A stretch of DNA of 64,000 bases from Fragilariopsis cylindrus CCMP1102 (GCA_900095095.1 FMBT01000229.1:1-64000); one strand, 5' to 3'; shown: positions 46,006 through 56,887, numbered from the stretch's first letter. Notes: a model not told the origin generated them from the letters alone. Numbers and translations: made by a program.

Positions 46006-46422
46006 TTAACATACACTTCTTAAACTCAAATTATTATCCATCCGTTCTTTGTTGAATTCTTTGTCATATTTTGCTTCAATCTTTTTAGTATTTGTATTAA
46101 AATAAATTCCATAACATAATAGGAAAAAATATATACAAACTAAAATAAAACCAGCTATTGCGTTTTTTCCATGATCATAATAAATAGCAAAAGCAATGAT
46201 ATAGTTCAAAAAGTTCATACCAAAAATTATTCCCGTTGTCCAATGAATGAAGTGGGTTACGACAGGATGAGTGGAATCAGATAGACATATGTCTTCAGAA
46301 AAAATCATTGCTCGACCAATAGGGTAACCAAACAATAACCAAGCAATTGGAATGAACAGTAAAATTAAACCCGAAAAAACCATAGTAGATATGGTCCAAA
46401 TATTATTGTAATTATCATTCAT
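46006..46422 (-). CDS. Small multi-pass membrane protein, unknown
   Basis: A 138-residue protein with four hydrophobic segments: TMVFSGLILLFIPIAWLLFG, FIHWTTGIIFGMNFLNYIIA, AIAGFILVCIYFFLLCYGIY and a shorter stretch near FAIYYD. It has a short polar N-terminus and a charged C-terminal tail (EAKYDKEFNKERM). No family was recognised. The consistent hydrophobic pattern and polar ends support a real membrane protein rather than a chance frame. Confidence 0.55.
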   Translation of the reverse strand: MNDNYNNIWTISTMVFSGLILLFIPIAWLLFGYPIGRAMIFSEDICLSDSTHPVVTHFIHWTTGIIFGMNFLNYIIAFAIYYDHGKNAIAGFILVCIYFFLLCYGIYFNTNTKKIEAKYDKEFNKERMDNNLSLRSVC

Positions 46423-46689
46423 GATTTGATAAAGAGCTGTAGATGCTCTTTTAATATTGTCTTATTCAGTTTTGTGTTGAGAAAGTTCGTCTTCTTATTC
46501 TATGTCTTTTTATTTTGTGTTGTGATCTTTTGTTCTAGAAGCGACGATCTGTCAATCCGTGTCGTCTCATGTCAAGAGGGTGTTGAGCGAGTATAGAAAA
46601 TAAGAGTGTTTGCTGGAAAAAAAAATGGTGGATTTGATGTGCGCGTTTTGGTGGATTTGGTCGAAAATAGTGGTGGATTTGTCCTACTG
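46423..46689. other. Spacer with a short dispersed repeat
   Basis: The stretch 46624-46682 (GGTGGATTTGATGTGCGCG, TGGTGGATTTGGTCGAAAAT) is related to 48512-48575 on the far side of the Ty3 relic. Confidence 0.5.
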
Positions 46690-48330
46690 TAGGACCCTTG
46701 CTGGAGGAGGAAAACTTATTGATTGGAATAAGATAGTTGTACCAATCGATGAACAAGATGTATTCTTTTCATACGATAAGGATGATAAAGATCCACAACT
46801 GCTACCAACTGTATGTAGGAATGAGGATATTGAAATGATAGAACTATTCATGAACCTTCCGACACTACAGGAAATGAATTGCCCAACAACAGTGAATAAT
46901 ATACAATAACATCAAGCTGGAGACGCAGCGTTGGTTCAAATATCATTAGCTCAACCTCATATCTATCCAATAAAGGTAATCAATGGACGACCATTGATAT
47001 GCTATCGAGCTAATCCTATGGCATTACAAAATGAATGGAAAATATATATACCACAATCGATGATACAGAATGTGATAAGATGGTACCATATGATATTAGG
47101 ACATTATGGATTTACAAAAGTTTATGATACTATAAGAGCCAGATTCCATGCAGAACGATTATCTGTACTCTGCAGAGAGTATGTATGCCCAGAAAACTGT
47201 CACATGTACAAACAACAAGGCAGAGGATATGGAAAGTTACCTCCACGACATGCAAATATAGCACCTTGGAACGAGGTATGCATAGACCTAATAGGTCCAT
47301 GGGAAATAGTAGTCAATGGAAATATATGTGTGTTCAAAGCATTAACATGCATCGATCCGTAACAAACCTGATTGAGTTAATCAGGATACAGAATAAGACA
47401 ATGGGTCATGTAGCAGAACAGTTCGAAAACTCATGGCTATCCCGATATCCCCGACCAAACAGATGCGTCCATGACAACAGGACAGAGTTTGTAGGATGGG
47501 AATTTGTAAGTGTACTGGCAAGATATGGAATCACAGATGTATGCACTGCAGTACGTAATCCACAAGCAAACGCGATATGTGAAAGAATGCATCAAACCAT
47601 TGGAGAGATACAACGTGTAGTATTACATACTAATTCACCACAGAATGAGAATGATGCGAACCAAGTGATGGACAATGCATTAGCGACATGCATGCATGCA
47701 ATGAGATGTTCAGTCAGCGCACCGATTGGAACAACACCAGGTGCCATGGTGTATGGTCGAGATATGATCATGGATGTACCCTTGATAGCTAATCTAGAAG
47801 CAATTCGAGCAGGTCGTCAACAGATGATTGATGAGAATTTGATCAAACAAAACAAGAGAAGAATAGAACATCGTTTCAGAGTAGGAGATAGAGTGATGCA
47901 AATAGTATGGAATAAGTCAAAGCTGTCAGAGAGATCTTCAGGACCATTTCAAATTGTAGCAACTCATACCAATGGAACGATAACGATACAACGAACACCA
48001 ACAGTAACAGATACCCAGTCGACAAGATGGTTTGCACCATACAAGGGATTGGAGTGAAGATAGCTTTTGTGGAAGCTACATCTTGGTGGGAGAGTGTAGT
48101 AAACAGTCATCTGTGACTGGTGACGTCACTTGAGTTGGCGCTATGGAGCACCTCGTCTCGCTGATGACCGTTAGGGAACCAGTCGTTGAGAGTACGTAAG
48201 GTTCGGCGAGCTAGAAGAGCGAGTCTTAACATACCGGTGTACTCTATAGAATAACATGTAGTAACATGAATGCTCACAATATAATATAAGCCAATTAACT
48301 AAATACTATCTAGTTTAGGACACAGTAGCA
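46690..48330 (+). mobile_element. Ty3-type LTR retroelement fossil, 3' part
   Basis: Relic of the end of pol. Parts: an H2C2 zinc-binding domain of integrase (about 47070-47220), the integrase catalytic core with the D,D,E pattern (about 47270-47620), and a C-terminal domain with FRVGDRVMQ and a small barrel (about 47870-48056). A purine-rich tract (GGTGGGAGAG) at about 48088 precedes TGTAGTAAACAG, which may begin a 3' LTR. The left end and any 5' LTR are missing. It is broken in several places but its integrase is well readable, so it is not very old. Confidence 0.75.
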
Positions 48331-48758
48331 ATTATTATTGCATGCAGTACAACTTGTATACACCTCTCCAAGCTGTTTTAGTGGATGATTCCCGAATTCA
48401 GGATTTTTTAAGTTCGTTGTGGAATAATAATGCGAACGTGTCACAAAAAAAAGAAGGGGTAACAAGTGAAGTATAGATAGAGGTCTAAAATTAAAAAAAA
48501 GGAAAAAATAAATAATGGATTTGGTATGCGCGAAATGTTGGATTTGGTTGAAAATAGTGGATTTAAGGCACCATTTTTGGACAAAGCTTGAACTTTCATG
48601 TCGAGAGCAGCGAGGAGGTGTGCACAACTAACAAAAAGGCTTTCAGAAAACAATTCAAAAATGTTGAAATGATTACTAGTACACCAGATGCAAAATCCCA
48701 ATCGACAAAGAAATCTCATTTTAACAAGTGGTATCACTGGTGTCTATTATAGGACAAG
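48331..48758. other. Spacer upstream of the glycosyltransferase
   Basis: Contains the dispersed GGATTTGGTATGCGCG-type repeat and AT-rich DNA. Minus-strand frames of 98-105 codons (48310-48737) have no recognisable content. Confidence 0.45.
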
Positions 48759-50243
48759 ATGAATAGTAACAAGATGAATAATAACGTTGTACGTCTTTTT
48801 CTTGCAATTGCCGTCATTCTTTCCATCGACTTTCTGTACTTGAATGTGCGTTTAGGCGATGAACATGTAGCTGCGAAAAGTTTTGATTCCCCAGAGTTGT
48901 TGTCACTTCCATTAGGTCCTAAGCCGCTGATCCCAGAGAATACCGATAGTCTTTTCTCTCGTACTTATTCTGATGCATCTGTTGAGTCGTTGAGGGATAT
49001 ACCGGTAAAGCAGAAGAAACATGAAAGGAAACGAATCATTCAGGACACATTTTCGAAAGGAACTTTCTTCCAATCAAAAGATCGTTACACCTGTACACTC
49101 CAGCCTAGAGCAGCAGGAAATGGCCGAAGATATGCAACTTCAAATGTTGGAAACCTTGCTACACTCATTGTTTTTCAATCGAATGGTGCAAGTCAACTAC
49201 AGAATTTTATGGCGCACCATACAAGCGTTGTTGGAACAGAACATGTTGTGATTGTGGATCATCAATCGAATCGAACACTTGCCGACCTGGAAACTGTGGC
49301 TCTATTGGAGAACTACAACACATTAGGCTCGGATATTTGGCAGTGTGATGGAAGCTTTAATTACAAGGGAAATATGTGGTCTGAGGTCATTCATCAATAT
49401 ACACACTCATCTGAATTTGTGTTTCCTCTCGATGTTGATGAGCTAATAACCGTGAAAGTGAAGAAGGGAATCCAAGCAGCTGGTACTTGGGATCAATATG
49501 AAGATGAAATTCTGAGCTGGAACGCTAATGATTTTTCTAATTCCCTTGATGCATTACCTGATTCAGAGAAGCCGTTTAAATTTGAACAGGGAGATGTGTT
49601 ACCAGCAGATTGTGGCGATCCCTATGATAAATGGCAATATTACGTTGGACAAAAATTGCATGGGGTTGCTATCAATAAGACTTCTGTTTATCCAACCACA
49701 ACGATTAGTCAATTTGCAAAGGGACCAATACACAAAGTCAAATACGCAGGCAGAGGAACAGGTAGGATTGCTCGATGTATAGGCAAGGCATTCATGCGTG
49801 GTAAAGATTTTAATCAAACTGATAAAGGAAATCACATCGGTGCAACTCATAACTATTCATCTAGAGACGTACAGGATGGATGCTGGTATAAAAATATTTC
49901 CACGCATGTACCAGGGAAAGGTGAACAGAATGAGACTGTAAAACTACCCGGGAAGGGTCAAACAAGTGGATTGTTTTTACTCCACCTAAATGCATTAAAC
50001 TTCGAGGAATTTTTAATGCATGCTCTAAGGGGCGCTTCCGATATGAATTTTAATCAGTTCCCTAACCCCAACCCAGAATGCAAAGATATTCAAACAAGTG
50101 TTCACTACTGTCAACTCTGGAACAGAGTCATGGCTACAGAATTAAATCCAAGGAAAATGAAGGCATGGTATCGAGAAGCACTTTGCCGAAGTATTGTTGC
50201 TTATAAAACCCCTTTCCCTATCAATCACTTGTTTATATCCTGA
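48759..50243 (+). CDS. GT92-like glycosyltransferase, type II membrane protein
   Basis: A 494-residue single-exon protein. An N-terminal anchor (VRLFLAIAVILSIDFLYLNV) is followed by a stem and a lumenal domain. Motifs: LIVFQSNGASQLQNFMAHHT (the 'NE...L.EWI.YH' position of GT92/DUF23-like enzymes), VVIVDHQSN, QCDGSFNYKGNMWSEVIHQY and FVFPLDVDELITV, where DVDE is the DxD-type metal/nucleotide-sugar site. The C-terminal part has KVKYAGR and GNHIGATHNY and ends near LFLLHLNALNFEEFL, as in the family. A Golgi-located glycan-building role is expected; donor and acceptor are unknown. Confidence 0.8.
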   Translation: MNSNKMNNNVVRLFLAIAVILSIDFLYLNVRLGDEHVAAKSFDSPELLSLPLGPKPLIPENTDSLFSRTYSDASVESLRDIPVKQKKHERKRIIQDTFSKGTFFQSKDRYTCTLQPRAAGNGRRYATSNVGNLATLIVFQSNGASQLQNFMAHHTSVVGTEHVVIVDHQSNRTLADLETVALLENYNTLGSDIWQCDGSFNYKGNMWSEVIHQYTHSSEFVFPLDVDELITVKVKKGIQAAGTWDQYEDEILSWNANDFSNSLDALPDSEKPFKFEQGDVLPADCGDPYDKWQYYVGQKLHGVAINKTSVYPTTTISQFAKGPIHKVKYAGRGTGRIARCIGKAFMRGKDFNQTDKGNHIGATHNYSSRDVQDGCWYKNISTHVPGKGEQNETVKLPGKGQTSGLFLLHLNALNFEEFLMHALRGASDMNFNQFPNPNPECKDIQTSVHYCQLWNRVMATELNPRKMKAWYREALCRSIVAYKTPFPINHLFIS

Positions 50244-50939
50244 TAGGTACACAAGGACAATGACCTAACAAAAAGCCGGGGGAGTGGAATGTCTACGTAG
50301 ATGCTTGTGAGCGCATGTCAATAGCTTTTCGTGATACGAACATGATAGATGAATAACTAATAATAATAATATGTTGAATAATTTATGTGTCGGAATAACT
50401 TCTAACGTGTATTGTTTATGTACTTTTCGTAATATTTCTCACTAGGCTCTACTTTTAGTCCTAACAAATTATCTGATAATTGATTTGATCAGGTGTGTCA
50501 TTAGCCGAGTTGAATCCATATCTACGTGTCGAGTCATGAGTCATACCTACATATTACATAATATTTACTTTAATTTACGTTGAATATTAAAATGCGAAAC
50601 TAACTTTTAACGGATTTTATTCATCCACTCCAGTTCCGTTCGAAGTTGCTTCTGAAAGTCTGAAAGAACTGTGAGGGTTTAGTTCTAGAGTTTAGAATCA
50701 TTACAGTAGTTGGCATTGTAGCGCGCTACTGCCACGAATATAGAATGACACGCTTCGACTATTGATATACTGTATATAATTTGAGTTGAGTTTGAAAGTT
50801 TGTCGTATTTCTCAATTTTTCTCTATTCTCGTCTTCCTAATTAGCTTACCTGGCTGTGTTGACGCTAAAAGTACGGTGTTCGGGTGAACGTCTGTCGTAT
50901 CTCTCTATCTCTCTCTCTATTCCCCTACTCATTTCATCG
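50244..50939. other. Spacer, no gene seen
   Basis: AT-rich region ending in a CTCT/TATC-rich stretch directly before the HA fragment. Confidence 0.45.
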
Positions 50940-51205
50940 TCGTGATAGATCGTATCGAACGTCTTGAATCGATTGGCTTTGTATGGGATCCGTTTGAAGA
51001 GCGATGGATGAAAAATTATAGTCGACTTTTGGTTTATAAAAAACAGCACAAATCAACGCATGTGCCTTGGAATTACAACGAAGAGAATAAGTTTTCTCTT
51101 CTTGGCTCATGGGTTAGTGTACAAAGAGCTTCATACAAGGAAGGGAAGTTAATGGAAAAGCGACTGAAGCTACTAAATTCCATAGATTTTGCATGGACAG
51201 CTTAA
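50940..51205 (+). pseudogene. 3' fragment of an HA-family gene
   Basis: Starts abruptly at DRIERLESIGFVWDPFEERW and contains one full terminal HA repeat (NYSRLLVYKKQHKSTHVPWN, GSWVSVQRASYKEGKLMEKR) ending LLNSIDFAWTA. It corresponds to the last 80-odd residues of HA protein B. No upstream part was found, so it is a truncated copy. Confidence 0.75.
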
Positions 51206-51573
51206 AAACAATTTCCGATAAATATATCAATCATTGCATTAGCTATGATATCACGACTATGAGATAAGATGGGAACGAAGTATATTGTGCCGATTCCTTC
51301 TAGAACAATGTAAGAATTAAGGATAAAGACTAGACAAAATCTTCTAAAGTAATAGCATTCTTCATCGCAGATATGACGTACACATAATAATATTATGTAT
51401 GTGCTCTGCAAGTCCTTCAGCCACTCCTGTTCTTTTAAAAGTATTTTCGTCGTGTTGTAGTTGTTGTTATTCCAGACAATAACATCCGTCCGTCGTCGTC
51501 GTCATTCTTTTTCTTCTCACCCGTAATTCTTCCACCAGCACCAACTTCTTCGGTTGCTTGAACTTGTGCCGCT
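51206..51573. other. Spacer between HA fragment and rhodanese gene
   Basis: AT-rich convergent region with a GTC-rich spot near 51490. No gene is supported. Confidence 0.45.
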
Positions 51574-52472
51574 TCAAGCAAGATTCGTCGACATCAACAC
51601 CGAACTCAAAATACTAGCCGTGACAAGCACAGAAGCAATACCGGCAGCACCGACCGTAGTAGCAGTACTACTATCATCGTTCGATAGAGATGCGGTGTCC
51701 GGTTTGACGTCCATTGTACATTCCATACCGGTCACGCTCGTATTTGCAGAACAACCAGTAGGAGCAAAGGAATCTGTATTTACTAAGTCGTATCCAGCAT
51801 CGGTCCATTGATTTACACCCATACCATTGTAAATTGTTCCTTCAAATCCTTGTTCGAGGAGTAATTCAATTGCAGCTGCGGATCGTTTACCACTCTTGCA
51901 GTACACAACAATAGTTTTGCATGCGTTGCCACATCCTACCAAATCAGCAGGAACGGCAGTTTCAAGTTGAAGAGATGGAATGAAAGTTGCATTGACGATC
52001 TAGTTATTGTTATTGATATTGTTTCGATGCACACCAAAGATTAGAAAGATAATTTAAAGAACGAAATTAGGGTGAGTTTTTCTTTTTCAAAAGAGGCCGT
52101 ACGATGAGTACTGTAACTAACTTACATGACCTGCGTCCCATTCCTCTTGTCGTCGGACGTCAAGGACGGCATCTATATGATTGGTAGGTTGTTATGGAAG
52201 AGAGGCAGGCAAATGAGAAATACGGAAATAAGTGATCAACCACCAGAACAAAAACACCACACCACTAGGTTCGATTGATTTGATGGGATTCGATGGGATT
52301 CGATGTGATGTGATGTGATTCTTCGATGATGAAACTTACCATACTTTCCCTCCATGACACCATCATAAAATTCTTTAGGCGAGAGTTCGACTATCGCCCC
52401 ATATGTCAACGCTGGGAGTGATAAGGCCAGTAACAACAACACAGGATTCTTCTTTATTGTACATGACATCAT
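51574..52472 (-). CDS. Rhodanese-domain protein with signal peptide and C-terminal anchor
   Basis: Exons 52340-52472, 52126-52172 and 51574-51999 join with GT-AG introns and consistent phases into 201 residues. The start has a signal peptide (NPVLLLLALSLPALTYGA). The rhodanese domain reads VELSPKEFYDGVMEGKYDAV, LDVRRQEEWDAGHIVNATFI and then VVYCKSGKRSAAAIELL, with the active-site Cys in the CKSGKRS loop, and GMGVNQWTDAGYDLV. A C-terminal Ala/Val-rich hydrophobic stretch (VGAAGIASVLVTASILSSVL) suggests a membrane or GPI-type anchor. Rhodaneses transfer sulfane sulfur. Placement in the secretory pathway is unusual and is inferred from the signal peptide. Confidence 0.88.
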
Positions 52473-53235
52473 CGTGGTATCGTTTTCGTATCTTCTTGGA
52501 TATTAAATAATTGTTAGATTAGTGGCTTATTTCCTACAAGTCGTATCTTCTCCAATCCACAATCCACAAGTTGTTGTTGGACTGTTTTCTTTTTTGCGTA
52601 AGTCGGAAGAGAGATGATGCCCGTGAAAAAGTGAGCAGAATTTGTAAGTGCTGACAAAAATGGGGAGTTTTTATTTAACTACCGGTACCTTTTTTTAAAT
52701 AAGATCTTAAATGTAGGAATGTACTAGTAGTAGTTTTGCCATACTAATATTAGGTGCAGATAATGAATAACAGTACTACACAATCATTGCTCCCACCATT
52801 GATAGCATATAGCACTGTGGCTGGGTACAAAATGATGGGTTGGAGCAACAAGATAGACTTGAAAGAGAAGGGGTTGTGCCGTTCTGCCTGTACTACTACT
52901 AATTAATGTGTTACACAACGACTAAACATGGTTATTATCAATGGATGGAAGATAGTAGTATTATTAGAAGTAGAGCTCCATATTGTTGGTGTAGAATAGA
53001 AGGTTCACAAGCTTCCCTTTGGAAAAAAAGTGGGATGCAGACTGACACACAGTAGTGATGGGATTCCAATGCATTATTTTTGCAAACAAGATCCAGACTA
53101 GACATACCCTGCCACAAGAGAGGGGGTGGGGAGGGGTGGTGCAAAATTGTGTCATTCAGAATAAGATGCCTCAAATGTGACTAATAGAATACCGTAATCT
53201 GATGTACATGCAGCAGTTAACAGGGAAGAACATGG
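52473..53235. other. Spacer, no gene seen
   Basis: Upstream region of the rhodanese gene. Minus-strand frames of 63-78 codons at 52938-53174 have no content and are rejected. Confidence 0.5.
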
Positions 53236-53530
53236 TTAACCACTTGAAAGTGAAGATTTGCTAGGAGCAGAGCTAAGTGTTGGTTTGCCACTTGGAATTA
53301 TTGTAGATGTACTAGAAGTAGAGCATATACTTGGTGAACCACTAGGAATAGAAGAGGTACTAGAAGCAGAACTTACAGTTGGTGAACCGTTCGAAATTGA
53401 TGATGTACTAGGAGAGTAGAACTCATATTTGGTGTGCCACTAGGAACTGTATAGACATACTAGGGGCAGAACTTGCACACTTGCACACTTTGAAAACCAC
53501 TCGGAATAGAAAATGTACTCAGGAGCAGAA
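53236..53530 (-). pseudogene. Degraded PS-repeat protein fragment
   Basis: On the minus strand the end reads GSPTVSSASSTSSIPSGSPS, then STIIPSGKPTLSSAPS and a TAA at 53236-53238. It has the same PS-repeat style and codons (CCA AGT, GCT CCT AGT) as the secreted protein at 23142-25455. Upstream of this, similar repeats continue in other frames. No signal peptide or Cys module is attached, so this is a gene remnant. Confidence 0.6.
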
Positions 53531-53609
53531 GGGACAACATACATACATATATACTGTAGAATATCTTCTCTAGAAACTCAATGTACACATCAGACAGGAG
53601 GAGAATTTT

Positions 53610-54640
53610 GTGATGTGTATCCACCAGTGATATACATGTGTTACTGGACAACCTTTACTTGCAAAAGCTTACAAGAAGGGGCACATTTTAATACAAATAG
53701 AACCTACATGGGAACACATCAGACAGTGAGAGTGATGTTGTGGGTCCACCAGTGATGATATCAATATTATTGTACCACCACTACATGCATTTTTTTCCTG
53801 AGTTTCTTGAGAAGTACGCAACCAATCAGCTGTTGTTGAAGATATTATTGTTCTATACTCTTTGGTTATTAACAGGAATAAATAATATCAGCCTGCTAGG
53901 AGTGGATGTACCAGTGATCTTGTTGATGTGCAGAAGTTTATAGGAAATCACTACAAATTCACACACAGTGGTGGCAGCTCTTGCTGTTGTTTCGTGTTGT
54001 TTGATTAGATTATTGTTAATTAATAGGAATAGACAAATATAGCACATGCGCCAAAGGAATGGATCCATCCATAAGTCATATATATCACCTTTATCTATAT
54101 TTACATGTTATGCAAAAGTTTACGCAACGAATTCACACATAGCAGTAGCAGCATGCTGTTGCTGTTGCTGTTGCTGTTCCATATTGTTATTTGGTTGACA
54201 GGGAATACGTAAATCCAACATGCTCAAGGAGTGGATCCACCCCCAGTAATATACCAGTATTGTTTTCATTTTCCTATATCAACACAGTAACCCCTTACAA
54301 CCTTCATATTATATTCAGAAGTTTACAAGAATTGCTGACAACTTCTCATTACGGCAGCACTTCTTGAGTTGTTGTTTCATATTGTTTATTAGTTTGCAGA
54401 GAATAGACAAAACCAGCATGCTCCAGGAGTGGATCCACCCCAAGTAATATACCAGTAATATTGTTGTCCTTTTCCTATACCGATACAATAACCCCTTCAC
54501 ATCCAAAAGTTTACAATAATTGCTCATCAAATACTCATTACAATAGCAGTTCTTGAGTTGTTGTCCCATACTGTTTGGTTTGCAGAGAATAGATTGGAAA
54601 AACCAACGTTACAGGAGTGTATACACTACATCAGTGATAT
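53610..54640. repeat. Degenerate tandem array, about 160-200-bp units
   Basis: Six to seven divergent units are marked by GGAGTGGATCCACCCCAGTAATATACCAGT-like phrases at about 53618, 53735, 53897, 54059, 54230, 54428 and 54620. Each is followed by AGAAGTTTACAAGAATTGCT..., a CAGCAG-type spot, TGAGTTGTTGTTTCATATTG and GAGAATAGACAAA. Units differ in length and sequence, so the array is old. No coding was recognised. Confidence 0.65.
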
Positions 54641-55406
54641 GTCAATATTTTGTACCACTCCTGATGCTGCATTCCTGCCATACAGGTTTTCTGATCCTGC
54701 CAGCATACCGGTTAGTTAGTTTAATGTACCTTAGGTTTTTCAATCGCCCATATACTATTATTCTCAAGCAGGTCAATTCTACCACACTCTTCTTACTGCA
54801 CCTAAAACCAACACCAGAGCCAAGAGGGCTTTTCCAATCCAAGCAAATGTGATGAAATAGTATTACTGGGAGAGAAATAGGATTGTGACCTATTGTGGTT
54901 GTATGTGTAGCAGTTCTTACAAATAGTGTAATATACATGTATTGCTCATCACTATGTCCAATATGATATGTTTGTTAAGATATATAGCACACCGTAGTCA
55001 TCTTCTGTATCCAACCACTTTTTCCCATGCAATGTGATATGCTGCCTGCCATATTATTTTTTCATTGCTGCTCAGGTTTTGCACTTGTCACATCAGCAAT
55101 TGTCTCACTAGTTGGAAGGGTTTATCATGGGGCAGGGGTAAAATAGTCACAGAGGGGATCTTTCTACTATACACAACTTGATCACATACAACATAACAGC
55201 ATGATGATACCCACCATCACCTAGTATAGCACTTTTTTCACTGATGGAAGGGATACTGTGTGATTAGAGCAGCAAGCAGAGGGGGTTTATTGTCATTTGT
55301 TGTCTCACTGATGGGAGGGGGACCAGGTGAGTAGGAGCAAGCAGAGGGAGATTGAAATATGTCTCTTGTACTAGGTAGCTAGGTAGCTAGCTATTGCACA
55401 CCTTTA
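54641..55406. other. Spacer, no gene seen
   Basis: Contains three loosely related phrases with TGTCTCACT(A/G)(G/A)T(T/G)GGA and GGG (about 55105, 55235 and 55300). Open frames have no recognisable content. Confidence 0.45.
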
Positions 55407-55440
55407 ACTCATGATGGATATGGTATGGGTGAGTTTGTAT
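55407..55440. repeat. 34-bp direct repeat, left of MAPEG gene
   Basis: Identical over 34 bases to 56358-56391, beginning ACTCATGATGGATATGG, with similarity continuing into TATTAGTGT on both sides. Confidence 0.85.
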
Positions 55441-55662
55441 TATTAGTGTATCTCCGGGTGACTTGCAATTACTATTGCCGGTTTGCGAAAATATCTTCCT
55501 GTTCTTCAAGCGCGCTTTCCCAATATTGAGTCGTGAAGTAAAATTGCATATTCCAATATTCAACATTTTAGTCCCTTGAAAGTAAGATGTCATCATCCAT
55601 AAAACAATTTGGCTATCTCGCTACAAATATTACTGTACACCACACACAAGAAAGAATCAATC

Positions 55663-56337
55663 ATGGATAACAATAAGACGATGATCGTCGAGACTGATAG
55701 CAAGGGTATACCTCTCAAGCACGTAGGCTATCCCGACAGCATGTCTGTCGCAACATTTTATGTTGTTGGCAATGTTGTCATGGGTGGCATTGGGCTCGCA
55801 ATGGCGTGGTTCCTAGCCTACAACCCTACTGAAGCCACACGTGCTATTGTCGATGCCAAAATCGGTATTCTTGTCGAGCACAATCTCGGTTGGTTATTCC
55901 TTGGGATCTTCTTCGTGAAACTCCTTCAGGTACCCCTTCACATTATTCTCGGTGAAGCACGCAAGGCATCGAAGGTAGCAGTTCCAAACCAGCACGTGTA
56001 CCGAATCATGGGATCTGAGGGATCTCGGTTGGGGTATGTGTTAATGGAAACCGAAGGGGAACATGGTGCCTTTAATCGTGCCCAGCGAGCCCTGATGAAT
56101 TATCACGAGACATTCCCCACTCTTGTGTTGCAGTACGTTGCAGCCAGCTGGGTCTTCCCGTTCGAGGCATTTCTGTGTGTCATGGTATGGGCAGCGACAA
56201 GGTGCATCGCTGCCGTTGGGTATAGATCTTCTGCATGGGGACGATTCAATGGAAACGTGCCTGGATTATTGGCAATCTCTACTATTCAAGGCATGGTGCT
56301 TATTGCTTCTATCAAGGCACTACTACTGTCTGCATGA
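55663..56337 (+). CDS. MAPEG-family membrane protein
   Basis: A 224-residue single-exon protein from the Met at 55663. Four membrane segments: FYVVGNVVMGGIGLAMAWFL, NLGWLFLGIFFVKLLQVPLH, TLVLQYVAASWVFPFEAFLC and LLAISTIQGMVLIASIKALL. Before the third lies GAFNRAQRALMNYHETFPTL, the MAPEG signature in which the Arg and the N..E pair contact glutathione in characterised members. MAPEG proteins include microsomal glutathione transferases and leukotriene synthases. This one is longer than the usual ~150 residues because of its N-terminus. Codons here use C/G in third position more than neighbouring genes. The gene sits between 34-bp direct repeats. Confidence 0.85.
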   Translation: MDNNKTMIVETDSKGIPLKHVGYPDSMSVATFYVVGNVVMGGIGLAMAWFLAYNPTEATRAIVDAKIGILVEHNLGWLFLGIFFVKLLQVPLHIILGEARKASKVAVPNQHVYRIMGSEGSRLGYVLMETEGEHGAFNRAQRALMNYHETFPTLVLQYVAASWVFPFEAFLCVMVWAATRCIAAVGYRSSAWGRFNGNVPGLLAISTIQGMVLIASIKALLLSA

Positions 56338-56357
56338 TAATAGGGCAGTTACAATTT

Positions 56358-56391
56358 ACTCATGATGGATATGGTATGGGTGAGTTTGTAT
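56358..56391. repeat. 34-bp direct repeat, right of MAPEG gene
   Basis: Second copy of the repeat at 55407-55440. It starts 21 bases after the end of the MAPEG coding region. Confidence 0.85.
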
Positions 56392-56887
56392 AGTATTAGT
56401 GTTAGTGAGATTGGATGTTTATCTCATCTCATGCTGAGTTCAGTTGTTAGTTGTTGGAGGTTCAATATTGTAGTAGAGAGGCAAACATGATGTGATGGTG
56501 GTGTACAGTAGAAGGAAATGGTAGGATGATCTTGCTCATTTTATTTTATGATGGGATAGGTAGGGACAAAATGAGGCAATGTGCACCATTATTCATCATC
56601 AAGAGTTGAAAAAAGAAGGTTATGGGTTGTTTTGATGTAGTACTCATTCCAACAATCAATTGGGGACGATACAATGTCAAAATATTGTGTGTGTGCTACT
56701 ATTTATTTGTTTCTCGTATGCTAGCTACGGTACAGCAGTCCAGTGCGATATATCATACTACGATGAGTGACTAATAGAATATCGAATTAAGTAATACATC
56801 AATAATAAGTTATATATAAGTTTCTTGTTAGTTAGTTAGTTAGTTCGTGTTTATATTTTCATTCATTTCTTTTAAAAGTTGTATTAT
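56392..56887. other. Convergent spacer, no gene seen
   Basis: AT-rich; contains a TTAG/TAGT repeat near 56826. It separates the MAPEG gene from the 3' end of the ATP synthase gene. Confidence 0.5.
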
